16,614 bases of DNA from JBHHXR01 sp046757205 (GCA_046757205.1 JBHHXR010000049.1:1-16614), one strand, 5' to 3'; positions 7,833-14,465 are shown, counted from the first letter of the stretch. The notes: a model not told the origin generated them from the letters alone. Translations and numbers: made by a program.

Positions 7833-8444
7833 TCAGCTCGTCGTCACGGTCACGCCGTGGTCCGCCATGTCCCGGCGCGCGGCGGCCAGCGAGCCGTCCA
7901 TGTCGATGGCGCGGCAGGCGTCTTCCCGGACGGTTACCGAAAAGCCTTGATTCGCCGCGTCGACGGCCGAGAAGCGGACGCAGAAATCGGTGGCGAGGCC
8001 GACCATGACGAGAGAGGAAACACCGCGCTCGCGCAGGTACCCGGCAAGACCGGTGGGTGTGGTGTGGTCGTTCTCGAAAAAGGCGGAGTAGCTGTCGATC
8101 TCCGGCCGGAAGCCCTTGCGGATCACCAGATCGGCGCCGTTGGTTACGAGATCGCGGTGAAAGGCGGCGCCGTCGCTGCCCTGCACGCAATGGTCGGGCC
8201 AGAGCACCTGCGTGCCGTAGGGCATTTCGGTGGTGGAAAACGGCGCCGCGCCGGGGTGGGAAGAGGCAAACGAGAGGTGTCCCGCCGGGTGCCAGTCCTG
8301 CGTCAGCACGCGCACCGCGAACCGCTCCTGCAGGCGGTTGACCAGCGGCACGATGGCGTCACCATCGGCGACGGCCAGCGCACCGCCCGGGCAAAAATCG
8401 TTCTGGATGTCGATCATGATCAGGGCGGTGGACGGGTCGGTCAT
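7833..8444 (-). CDS. pncA: Nicotinamidase / pyrazinamidase
   Basis: A 203-residue cytosolic amidase that converts nicotinamide to nicotinate for the NAD salvage (Preiss-Handler) pathway. The catalytic triad is visible: D12 in MIDIQNDFCPGG, K110 in IRKGF and C155 in ATDFCV. Metal ligands D50, H52 and H85 are present (QDWHPAGH, WPDHCVQG). Length is normal. The ATG at 8444 has AAGGAA upstream at good spacing. It is the first gene of a likely two-gene unit with the membrane protein downstream. The cis-peptide and oxyanion region GLATDFCVRFSAVDA is intact, so the enzyme should be active. Confidence 0.93.
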   Translation of the reverse strand: MTDPSTALIMIDIQNDFCPGGALAVADGDAIVPLVNRLQERFAVRVLTQDWHPAGHLSFASSHPGAAPFSTTEMPYGTQVLWPDHCVQGSDGAAFHRDLVTNGADLVIRKGFRPEIDSYSAFFENDHTTPTGLAGYLRERGVSSLVMVGLATDFCVRFSAVDAANQGFSVTVREDACRAIDMDGSLAAARRDMADHGVTVTTS

Positions 8445-8478
8445 CGTGAGTTCCTTTTTCCGGCGCGCAGAAATCCCA

Positions 8479-8534
8479 CCCGGGTCGCGCCCCGGGCGAT
8501 GGCTGCAATATAGCCGGAAATCCGGGCACGTGAA
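8479..8534 (-). promoter_or_regulatory. Candidate pncA promoter and leader hairpin
   Basis: On the minus strand TTCACG (8534-8529) and TATATT (8512-8507) are 16 bases apart, about 65-90 bases before the pncA start. Downstream, CCCGGG-TCGCGC-CCCGGG type arms (8479-8484 and 8491-8496) form a six-pair GC stem in the leader. The hairpin lies between the TadF-like gene and pncA and has no T-run after it, so it is not a convincing terminator. The 132-base gap holds nothing else recognisable. Confidence 0.4.
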
Positions 8535-8576
8535 TTACCGGTTTCGGCAAACGCGACCGTCGCCGGGGGAAGGCGG

Positions 8577-9119
8577 CTAGTCGAGCTTGGCGATCGATCC
8601 CACGAACCGCGGCAGGTTGGTCAGCCGAGTGATGAAGGTGTGCGCCGTGATGCCGACCCAGCCGACCATCGGCGAGAAGGGCACATATGTCTCGGACAGG
8701 ACAACGGTATCGCCATCGGCCATTTCCGGCATTATCGACAGGGGGATCGTGCCGTCCGACAGCGCGGTGCCGCCGCCCTGCGCGCGCGACCAGACAACTG
8801 AATAGCCGTTGTTCTGGAACTGGATAAGGCTGATCCGCATCCACTTGCCGGAACTGGAGCGCGGCGTCATGCGGTCCATCAGCACATAGAGGTTGTCGAT
8901 AAAGGCATTGTCGACGGTGATCTGGCGCGACATGATATCGCCGATGGTGTAGGTCGCCTTGGCCGACTGGCTGTAGGTCTTGAAGGCGTCGAAAAAGACG
9001 AAGCTGCCGACGAACCAGAGCATCAGCAAGGGCAGGGTGAGCACGAACTCGATGCTGATCGAGGCTTCGTCGTCTCGACGGAAGCGGGCCAGAAGTCTGG
9101 AGGGTTTCAAGAATTTCAT
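8577..9119 (-). CDS. TadF-like pseudopilin (cassette copy 1)
   Basis: A 180-residue protein with a short basic N-terminus, then DDEASISIEF and one hydrophobic helix (about 24-43), as in TadE/TadF minor pseudopilins of Tad (Flp) pilus systems. These are cleaved by the prepilin peptidase TadV/CpaA before the hydrophobic segment and help assemble the pilus. By alignment with the TadE motif, cleavage would fall after A19, giving E24 at +5; the -1 residue is Ala rather than the Gly usual in Flp pilins. The C-terminal domain (WVGITAHTFITRLTNLPRF) resembles that of copy 2 but lacks its extension. It is the last gene of the copy 1 cassette, with its ATG 2 bases after the TadE-like stop. Its exact role and partner are unknown. 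Confidence 0.75.
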   Translation of the reverse strand: MKFLKPSRLLARFRRDDEASISIEFVLTLPLLMLWFVGSFVFFDAFKTYSQSAKATYTIGDIMSRQITVDNAFIDNLYVLMDRMTPRSSSGKWMRISLIQFQNNGYSVVWSRAQGGGTALSDGTIPLSIMPEMADGDTVVLSETYVPFSPMVGWVGITAHTFITRLTNLPRFVGSIAKLD

Positions 9120-9121
9120 GG

Positions 9122-9661
9122 TCAGTCCGGCTCGTTGACGAAGGCGGAATAGGCGACCATGGCGAAGCCGCCGCTGGCGTCCTTGCTCAGTTGCAGCCCC
9201 AGCCCGATGCCCGGGAAGATCGGGTCGATGATGACGCAGGCGCGAATGAACATGATCGCCGATTCGGCACCCGGAACGTAGTGGACAACCGGGTCGACGG
9301 TGCCGGTGCGGTCGACGCAGTTGGCGCTGGGCGCAGGAAACGGCAGGCCGTTGTCGATCGACACCAGCTCCAGCAGAAGATTGGCTTCGCAGTCGCGCAG
9401 GATCTTCGAGTAGCCGCAGACGCTGGCTTTCAGTTCGTCGTGAGTGAAGCTGGCGTTGTCGTTCAGGCGCAGATCCCGGACCGTCTTGTCGAGTCCGCGT
9501 TCCAGCATCATCGACTGCGTGGTCAGCCAGCCGGATTCAAAGACCGACAGCACGACGCCCAGAAAGATCGGCGCGATGATGACGAATTCGACCGTCGCGG
9601 CGCCCGAGTTGTCGTCGCGGAAGCCGGCAAGACGCCGCAATAGCGAACGAAACGGCTTCAT
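9122..9661 (-). CDS. TadE-like pseudopilin (cassette copy 1)
   Basis: A 179-residue protein. DDNSGAATVEFVIIAP (16-31) gives a type IV prepilin-like site with Gly at -1 (G20), E25 at +5 and F26 at +6, followed by a hydrophobic helix to about residue 45 and FESGW. The periplasmic domain has four cysteines (82, 91, 115, 142) at the same positions in the paralogue, probably forming disulfides. It ends in GIGLGLQL then KDASGGF. The start is ATG at 9661, overlapping the vWA stop (TGATG); a longer upstream reading frame exists but lies inside the vWA gene. It is probably inserted in the membrane and processed by a TadV/CpaA peptidase encoded elsewhere. Confidence 0.8.
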   Translation of the reverse strand: MKPFRSLLRRLAGFRDDNSGAATVEFVIIAPIFLGVVLSVFESGWLTTQSMMLERGLDKTVRDLRLNDNASFTHDELKASVCGYSKILRDCEANLLLELVSIDNGLPFPAPSANCVDRTGTVDPVVHYVPGAESAIMFIRACVIIDPIFPGIGLGLQLSKDASGGFAMVAYSAFVNEPD

Positions 9662-11040
9662 CAGTTCACCAGCTTCAGCTTGTGGATCGTGGTGGCGATG
9701 GACTGGAAGGCGCTGTGAATGTCGAGACCGTCGACAAGGTAGAAGTGGCTGGGCGAAGTGGCGCACTGCGTCATTTCATTGGCGGCTTCCGGGGCGACTT
9801 CGAAACCGATGGTGAAGATCGTCACGCCGTTCTGCTTGGCCATGTTGCACATGTCCAGGAACATGTTGGTGGCATCGTCTTCGGCTGTGTACTGGTAGCT
9901 GTAGTGGCTGCCCAGATAGTGCTGGGCCCAGTAGCTGTAGTGAGAGCTGTTCCGGTAGTATTTCGATTTCGGCCGGCGCTGGTAACGCACGTTTCCGTCG
10001 GTCATGATGACGATGTATTTCTTCGATTCGGGATCGTCCCACGCGGCGGGGCGGTCGGAAAAGATATTCGGAACCGCGCCTTGCGCCGAAAGCGTGCTGA
10101 TGTGCGTCTGGGTGCCCGGGTCGAGCAGAGCCAGGCCCCATTTCATGCCATATTGCGTGCCGGTCCCGTCATGCGGGTGGAACGAGTTGATCTTGGCTTT
10201 CAGGACCGCGTTGTCGTTTGAAAACGGGATCAGGGCCATGTCGTCGGTCGGGCACCAGCCCCACACCGCTGTCGGCTGTTCGAAATAGAACCACTGGAAA
10301 TGCGGCGTCTGCGCCAGGCTGTTCGGGGCGTTGGTCAGCGCGGTGGTGTTGAAGTCCGACGGCTGGAATTCCAGGCAGGACGAATAATCGTGGACGCGGT
10401 TTGAATTGAAATGGTTGAAGAAATACGAGCCGGGGTTGACCTGCCCCGAGAACGGAACCAGCGAGACCGAAACATACTCCCGCGTGTTGGGGGTCAGTAC
10501 CTCGTCGATGAAATCGGATGCGGCCGGTTTCAGGTTCACCATCCGGTTGTTGCGCGCCATCGAGCCGGAAATGTCGAGAATGAGGGAGATCTCGAGCTTC
10601 TGCAGGCTTTCCTCGGCGGCACCGGCGGCCTGAACGGTCATCGTCGGGATACCGATTATCTTCAGGAAAAAGGTGCGGATCTGCAGGCTCGCCTGCGCCG
10701 AAACGCGACGTGCGGTGGGGCCCATGGTTTCCGTCACCGTGACGGCGGCTTGTTCGGGAAGCTCGATGGTGCTGAGATAACCCTGTACGGTGTTCTGCGC
10801 CGCGACGGACTGACGAAAGCTGGCAGCGGCAAGCACGCCGCGGTCGAGTCCGTCCTGCAGCTTGGCGCGGACGAATTCGTGGCGCATGAAATCGACGGCC
10901 GAGCCGGCGGCAATCACCATGGTCACGAACATGACGATGACATAGGCGAGGATCGATCCGTCCTCGTCGGCGGCGAAGCGCCTGACCATGCGGAAGGCGC
11001 GGCGGGAAACTTCGTGAAGATCGGCAGAAAATCCACGCAT
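9661..11040 (-). CDS. TadG-like pilus protein with vWA domain and tyrosine-rich repeat (cassette copy 1)
   Basis: A 459-residue protein. After a basic start, DEDGSILAYV leads into one transmembrane helix (about 29-50), typical of TadG-like N-termini. A linker follows, then a vWA domain from about 150. The metal-ion-dependent adhesion site is complete in outline: D156-x-S158-x-S160 (DISGSM), Thr in GTGTQYG (T295) and Asp in IVIMTDG (D348). TadG proteins act at the cell envelope in Tad pilus assembly and may serve as a tip adhesin. Unusual is the segment 358-384, with eight tyrosines in the 24 residues 361-384 and HYSY repeated at 367 and 379. ATG at 11040 has GGGAG upstream. It is the first gene of copy 1, with a separate leader and promoter region from copy 2. 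Confidence 0.8.
   Translation of the reverse strand: MRGFSADLHEVSRRAFRMVRRFAADEDGSILAYVIVMFVTMVIAAGSAVDFMRHEFVRAKLQDGLDRGVLAAASFRQSVAAQNTVQGYLSTIELPEQAAVTVTETMGPTARRVSAQASLQIRTFFLKIIGIPTMTVQAAGAAEESLQKLEISLILDISGSMARNNRMVNLKPAASDFIDEVLTPNTREYVSVSLVPFSGQVNPGSYFFNHFNSNRVHDYSSCLEFQPSDFNTTALTNAPNSLAQTPHFQWFYFEQPTAVWGWCPTDDMALIPFSNDNAVLKAKINSFHPHDGTGTQYGMKWGLALLDPGTQTHISTLSAQGAVPNIFSDRPAAWDDPESKKYIVIMTDGNVRYQRRPKSKYYRNSSHYSYWAQHYLGSHYSYQYTAEDDATNMFLDMCNMAKQNGVTIFTIGFEVAPEAANEMTQCATSPSHFYLVDGLDIHSAFQSIATTIHKLKLVN
9895..9942 (-). repeat. Short in-frame repeat in the copy 1 vWA gene
   Basis: GTAGCTGTAGTG occurs at 9895-9906 and again at 9931-9942, exactly 36 bases apart. In the minus-strand gene both copies encode HYSY, separated by 12 residues in the unit. 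The copy 2 vWA gene does not show this motif at the corresponding place after MTDG. It looks like a small internal duplication that expanded a tyrosine/histidine/serine-rich loop. Confidence 0.6.
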
Positions 11041-11043
11041 AGG

Positions 11044-11088
11044 CAGGCTCCCTCAGGACACGGGCGCATGCAAAGATGCGCCCCCCCC
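11044..11088 (-). promoter_or_regulatory. Leader of vWA copy 1: hairpin and C8 tract
   Basis: GGGCGCAT (11062-11069) and ATGCGCCC (11076-11083) form a perfect eight-pair stem with a six-base loop just upstream of the ribosome-binding site. A run of eight C (11081-11088; G on the transcript) overlaps the arm. The blocks GATGCGCCCC (11075-11084) and CAGGCTC (11044-11050) also occur in front of vWA copy 2 (14175-14184 and 14147-14153), so the leader itself is a duplicated element. No T-run follows, so it is not a terminator. Confidence 0.5.
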
Positions 11089-11585
11089 ACCTATTTCACC
11101 AGACCACGCGCGCCAGACCGTGGTTGCGGTTCTTCCGCCTGCGGCGCACGCCTGCCGCATTGAAATGAATGCGACCGGGCGTCAATAGGGCGGCTTTGTG
11201 GCAAGAATGTGGTAACTGAGGCGACTTTGTGGTTTGAGCGCGGGTTCCCGCCGGCACCGTGGCATCTATGCATCGGTCGGACAAGCGCCGCGGATCGCGC
11301 CGCGGGCGGGCAGGAGGGCATCGGTGGCAGGGTTGGCCGCCCCTCGTTATCCGCCTGAAAAACCGATGGAATTTACTCCATTTCCAGTACTGCGCAAGGC
11401 GGAGGCGGGGGCGTCGATCGCGACGGGAGCCTGCGTCGCCCGGATTTCAGCCTGCCGCGGCCGAAGCTTTCGGGAATTGAGGCAGACACGGCTCGATTGC
11501 CGTTCGGCAGAATGAATCCGGCGTTTTTCACCGCGCCGCGATTTCGGGCCGGGGCGCCGCCTGCCCGATGGTCTCGCGGACTTGC
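11089..11585. other. Gap between the two cassettes
   Basis: About 500 bases without a recognisable gene. It holds a pair of direct repeats (11189-11201 and 11220-11232). It also holds a weak terminator-like element for the copy 2 cassette: ATGGA/TCCAT arms at 11366-11381 followed, in the minus direction, by T5 at 11362-11358. This element is about 200 bases past the TadF stop. A TTGACG on the minus strand (11185-11180) is a possible -35, but I see no good -10. The frame open from the TadF region into this gap is an antisense-type shadow. Confidence 0.4.
11189..11232. repeat. Direct repeat pair upstream of vWA copy 1
   Basis: GGCGGCTTTGTGG (11189-11201) and GGCGACTTTGTGG (11220-11232) match at 12 of 13 positions and start 31 bases apart, close to three helical turns. 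They lie about 150-190 bases upstream of the vWA copy 1 start. The position and spacing suggest paired sites for an unknown activator or repressor. Function is inferred. Confidence 0.45.
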
Positions 11586-12194
11586 CTATGCCTGCGATGA
11601 ATGCAGCGGACAGGTGTTGGCGGGGTTGATGTCGGAATTCGGGATGATCTGCTTGAATCGCGGACGGCTCACCAGGTTGGTCCGCCAGACCTGATTGGTG
11701 ATCCCGAGCCAATCCACCAGGGGTCGCCACGGCACCCAGGTTTCTGTCAGCAGCACCGTGTCGCCGGAAGCCATGACGGGCATTATGTTCAGGGGAATGC
11801 CGGCCGTTGTCATCGGTGTGCCGCCCCCCATCGAGCGCGACCAATGAATCGAATATTCGCCGTTGTTGCCGAACGCGTCCTCGCGGTAGCAGATGCTTGT
11901 GATCCGCAGCGTCACGGCTCCGGCCGCCCGCGGCAACAGCTTGGTTTCCAGAGCGAACAGGTTGTCGAGATCGGTATTGGTGACGGTCTGGCTGTAGCGC
12001 GACATGATATCGGAGACGGTATAGGCCGCCTTGGCCGAATGGCTGCGGGAGCGAAAACCGTCCCAGAACACGAAACTGCCGACAAACCAAAGCATCAGCA
12101 AAGGCACGACGATGACGAATTCCACTGTCATGGACGCCTCGGAATCCCTTGTGAAAGATTTAATGGACTCAAGCATTTTACGGTAAATCTTCAT
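11586..12194 (-). CDS. TadF-like pseudopilin (cassette copy 2)
   Basis: A 202-residue paralogue of the 8577-9119 product. DSEASMTVEF (17-26) is followed by a hydrophobic helix (PLLMLWFVGSFVFWDGF). The prepilin-type site would be A20 with E25 at +5, again with Ala instead of Gly at -1. Shared features with copy 1 include AAYTVSDIMSR, WSRSMGGGT, SGDTVLLTETWVPW and PLVDWLGIT. It is longer at the C-terminus: after PRFKQII it adds a tail ending TCPLHSSQA with one cysteine. The start ATG follows the TadE-like stop by one base, with only a weak Shine-Dalgarno, so translational coupling is likely. It is the last gene of the copy 2 cassette. Confidence 0.75.
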   Translation of the reverse strand: MKIYRKMLESIKSFTRDSEASMTVEFVIVVPLLMLWFVGSFVFWDGFRSRSHSAKAAYTVSDIMSRYSQTVTNTDLDNLFALETKLLPRAAGAVTLRITSICYREDAFGNNGEYSIHWSRSMGGGTPMTTAGIPLNIMPVMASGDTVLLTETWVPWRPLVDWLGITNQVWRTNLVSRPRFKQIIPNSDINPANTCPLHSSQA

Positions 12195-12195
12195 G

Positions 12196-12735
12196 TTAAT
12201 TCGGCTCGCTCATGAACGCGGAGTAGGAAATCATCTGGAAGCCGCCGCTGGCGTCTTTCTGGAGTTGCAGCCCAAGACCGATTCCGGGAAACATCGGGTC
12301 GGTGATGACGCAGGCGCGCACGAACATGATCTGCTCGTAGCCGGCCGCGGTATAGTCGATCACCGGCGCGATGATCCCGGTGCGGTCGTAGCAACGCGGC
12401 TGGTTCGCCGGGTAGGGCGTGGTGAAATCGACCGGCACCAGTTCGACGATCAGAGTGGTCTCGCAATCGCGGAACAGCAGCGAGTAGTCGCAGATCTTGG
12501 TCTTGAGCTGGTCGTGCGTCATGTTTGGCGTGGTCATCAGCCGCACGTCGCGGATGGCCATGTCGAGGCCGCGGTCCAGCATCATGTACTTGGTCATCAG
12601 CCAGCCGGATTCGAACACCGACAGCACGATTGCCAGAAGGAACGGCGCGATCAGGACGAATTCGACCGTCGCGGAACCTTCGTCGTCATAACGGAACGCC
12701 CGCAGGCCCATTACCATTTTCCACATCCAGCCCAT
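12196..12735 (-). CDS. TadE-like pseudopilin (cassette copy 2)
   Basis: A 179-residue paralogue of the 9122-9661 product, same length without gaps. YDDEGSATVEFVLIAP (16-31) gives a prepilin-like site at G20 with E25 at +5, then one hydrophobic helix and FESGW. Cysteines 82, 91, 115 and 142 match the paralogue exactly. The C-terminus carries FVRACVITDPMFPGIGLGLQ and SYSAF. The start is ATG at 12735, overlapping the vWA stop as TGATG; the longer open frame upstream is inside the vWA gene. Probably membrane-anchored, periplasm-facing and processed by a Tad prepilin peptidase. Confidence 0.8.
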   Translation of the reverse strand: MGWMWKMVMGLRAFRYDDEGSATVEFVLIAPFLLAIVLSVFESGWLMTKYMMLDRGLDMAIRDVRLMTTPNMTHDQLKTKICDYSLLFRDCETTLIVELVPVDFTTPYPANQPRCYDRTGIIAPVIDYTAAGYEQIMFVRACVITDPMFPGIGLGLQLQKDASGGFQMISYSAFMSEPN

Positions 12736-14147
12736 CACTGCACCAGCCTGAGTTTCTGGATGTTCGCCGCGATGGTCTGGAAGGCTGACGAAATCTGCAC
12801 GCCCTCGACGAGGAAGTGGTTGTCGGTTGCGGAAGCGCATTGCGACAGCGCGGCGGCGGCAGCCGGGTCGGAACTTAGCTCGAAGCCGATGGTGTAGATG
12901 ACGATATTCCGTGCCTTCGCCGCGTCGCAGATGGTGTGCATAAGCCGGTCGCCCTTGGCGCCGATGTCGTTGTCCACCAGCCTTTCGAGATAGCGGCTGC
13001 GCGGCGCGTTGCTGTTCCAGTAGTCCGGCGACCGGTTCGCGTACACTGACGGCCTGATCCGGTACTGCCTGGTGTTTGCGCCGTCGGTCATGATCACGAT
13101 GATTTTCATGGCACCGGTGGTATCGTAGGCCAGCGGCCGGTCGGAAAAACCGGCGTCTACGTCTCCGGCGCCGACCAGACCCTGAACAACCGGGTTGTTG
13201 TCCGGATCGAGCAGCGCGGCACCCCATTTCAGCCCGTCATAGGTGGCCGTGTAGCCCTCGGTTCGAAGTGAAGCGATGCGGTTGTGCAGGGCGCTCACGC
13301 TGTTGGACATCGGCAGTATCTCGTTGCCCGCGCGCGGGCAGCGGTATCTGGACCCCCAGCCGGACTTGATGCGCTGCGCCTGCTGGTACTGCGTCGCCCT
13401 CGAAATCCCCATCGAGGAAAAATCGCCGAGATCCGTCGGGTCGTTCAGCGCGCCGTGATCGAAGGCAAAGCAATAGTGATAGTTGTGATGTGTGTTCAGG
13501 TTGAACTGGGCCGCCAGGTTGGCCGAGGGCCTGACATTTTCCGAATAGGGAACGATGGATATCGACGTGTCGGCCATGGTGTCGGTGGTGATCAGGGTGT
13601 CGATGAATTCGTGCGCCGCCACCTTGAGCACGTCGAGTTTCGACCCCGAGGAGTGGCCCGCGCTCCAGCCCATGGAGCCGGAAACATCCAGAATCATCGA
13701 GATTTCCACCTTTCGCTTCTGCTGTTCGGCGGCTCCTTGGGCGGCCACGGTCAGCGTGTTGATGCCGATGATCTTCAGGAAGAAGGTCGGGATCTGGTAC
13801 CGGGCGTCGGCTGTCACGCGGGAAAAGTTGACGCCTGATGTCTCGACCACGTTCAGGGCAAGGTCCGGCGAATGAATGGCGCTGGAACGCATGTAGTCGC
13901 GCACAACGAGCTGTTTGTCGGAGACGGTTTGGGAAAAGTCGGCTGCAGCCAGCGTGCCGCGGTCGAGCGCGTTCTGCAAATCGGCGCGGGCGCTCTCCTG
14001 GCGCGTGAAATCGACCGCCATTCCGGCGGCCACGACCATCATCAGGAACATCAGGAGGACGTAGGCGACGATCGCGCCGTCTTCGTCACGGGAAAATTCG
14101 CTAACCAGCCGGCGGAGTCGCCGGCAACCGGAAATGAAAAAATGCAC
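12735..14147 (-). CDS. TadG-like pilus protein with vWA domain (cassette copy 2)
   Basis: A 470-residue protein. DEDGAIVAYVLLMF leads into one transmembrane helix (about 25-46), then a linker with TFFLKIIGI (121-129) that is identical in copy 1. The vWA domain follows, with D154-x-S156-x-S158 (DVSGSM), Thr near 300-302 and Asp355 in IVIMTDG completing the metal site. The loop after MTDG (RIRPSVYANRSPDYW) lacks the HYSY repeat of copy 1. The start is GTG at 14147; the SD-like GGGGCGAG lies rather close (about 3 bases), so initiation may be inefficient or the true start may differ. No ATG occurs in frame before the membrane helix. First gene of the copy 2 cassette. Confidence 0.78.
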   Translation of the reverse strand: MHFFISGCRRLRRLVSEFSRDEDGAIVAYVLLMFLMMVVAAGMAVDFTRQESARADLQNALDRGTLAAADFSQTVSDKQLVVRDYMRSSAIHSPDLALNVVETSGVNFSRVTADARYQIPTFFLKIIGINTLTVAAQGAAEQQKRKVEISMILDVSGSMGWSAGHSSGSKLDVLKVAAHEFIDTLITTDTMADTSISIVPYSENVRPSANLAAQFNLNTHHNYHYCFAFDHGALNDPTDLGDFSSMGISRATQYQQAQRIKSGWGSRYRCPRAGNEILPMSNSVSALHNRIASLRTEGYTATYDGLKWGAALLDPDNNPVVQGLVGAGDVDAGFSDRPLAYDTTGAMKIIVIMTDGANTRQYRIRPSVYANRSPDYWNSNAPRSRYLERLVDNDIGAKGDRLMHTICDAAKARNIVIYTIGFELSSDPAAAAALSQCASATDNHFLVEGVQISSAFQTIAANIQKLRLVQ

Positions 14148-14184
14148 AGGCTCGCCCCACTACACTCGTTACACGATGCGCCCC
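14147..14184 (-). promoter_or_regulatory. Leader of vWA copy 2 sharing blocks with copy 1
   Basis: GATGCGCCCC (14175-14184) and CAGGCTC (14147-14153) lie 28 bases and 0 bases from the start codon, compared with 35 and 4 bases in copy 1. Unlike copy 1, the facing half of the hairpin (GGGCGCAT) is missing, so no comparable stem forms. The shared blocks show the duplicated unit included the 5' leader. Confidence 0.4.
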
Positions 14185-14321
14185 GCCGGCCAACTCACAC
14201 GGCCACCAAATGTTCGGACGCATACCGCGCAAAACAAACGCGCGATTGACAAAATATTGCACAAGACTGTGGCGGAATTGAGAAAAAATTTATTGATTGG
14301 GGCGGCATATCCTCCGCAGCC

Positions 14322-14349
14322 TTGGCTAAACAGACTAATGTGTTATTTT
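14322..14349 (+). promoter_or_regulatory. Candidate promoter
   Basis: TTGGCT (14322-14327) and TATTTT (14344-14349) are 16 bases apart in AT-rich DNA. They would start a transcript near 14356, just before a good Shine-Dalgarno (GGAG at 14362-14365) for the small ORFs and about 230 bases before the MetE-like gene. Hexamers are only approximate matches to the sigma-70 consensus. Confidence 0.35.
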
Positions 14350-14373
14350 TCAACTGTCTGTGGAGTGAGCTGA

Positions 14374-14465
14374 ATGCTTACTGGCGGAACTCGAACATGA
14401 ATGGAGACAAATTTAAAATGCCATTTCTTGCTGCTGGATACACCGGACATGGGACGATTCGCTGA
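14374..14465 (+). CDS. Two overlapping small ORFs (8 and 22 codons), possible leader peptides
   Basis: The first ORF (14374-14400) encodes MLTGGTRT and has GGAG 8 bases upstream of its ATG. Its stop overlaps the start of the second (ATGA at 14397-14400). The second (14397-14465) encodes 22 residues beginning MNGDKFKMPF and ending GHGTIR. The coupled arrangement and ribosome-binding site suggest translation, but the peptides match nothing I know and could be chance. They could be a translated leader controlling the MetE-like gene 118 bases downstream. Confidence 0.25.

Larger units (their letters stand above)
8577..14147 (-). repeat. Tandem duplication of a vWA(TadG)-TadE-TadF three-gene cassette
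   Basis: Copy 2 (14147 to 11586) and copy 1 (11040 to 8577) have the same gene order, strand and junctions: a TGATG overlap between the vWA and TadE genes, then a 1-2 base gap to the TadF gene. A hand ungapped alignment of the two TadE-like proteins, both 179 residues, gives 100 identical positions (about 56 percent). The vWA proteins share TFFLKIIGI, EISxILDxSGSM and IVIMTDG. The TadF pair share PLLMLWFVGSFVFxD. The copies are separated by a 545-base gap and have diverged, so this is an old duplication rather than a recent one. Confidence 0.85.

Noticed and set aside
6526..7950. Plus-strand open frame of about 470 codons opposite the membrane protein gene
   Set aside because: Low-complexity Arg/Gln/Gly/Glu-rich shadow of the minus-strand gene, with no ribosome-binding site or recognisable domain.
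7774..8190. N-terminal extension of the membrane protein through the pncA gene
   Set aside because: It would overlap the well-supported pncA coding sequence in another frame and bury the signal sequence in the middle of the protein.
11347..12090. Minus-strand open frame overlapping TadF copy 2
   Set aside because: It is a shifted frame of the TadF gene with Arg-rich composition and no motif.
12150..12200. CtrA-like TTAA half-sites near the TadE/TadF copy 2 junction
   Set aside because: Only one TTAA is intact; the partner at the required 7-base spacing reads ATTT, and the site is within coding sequence.
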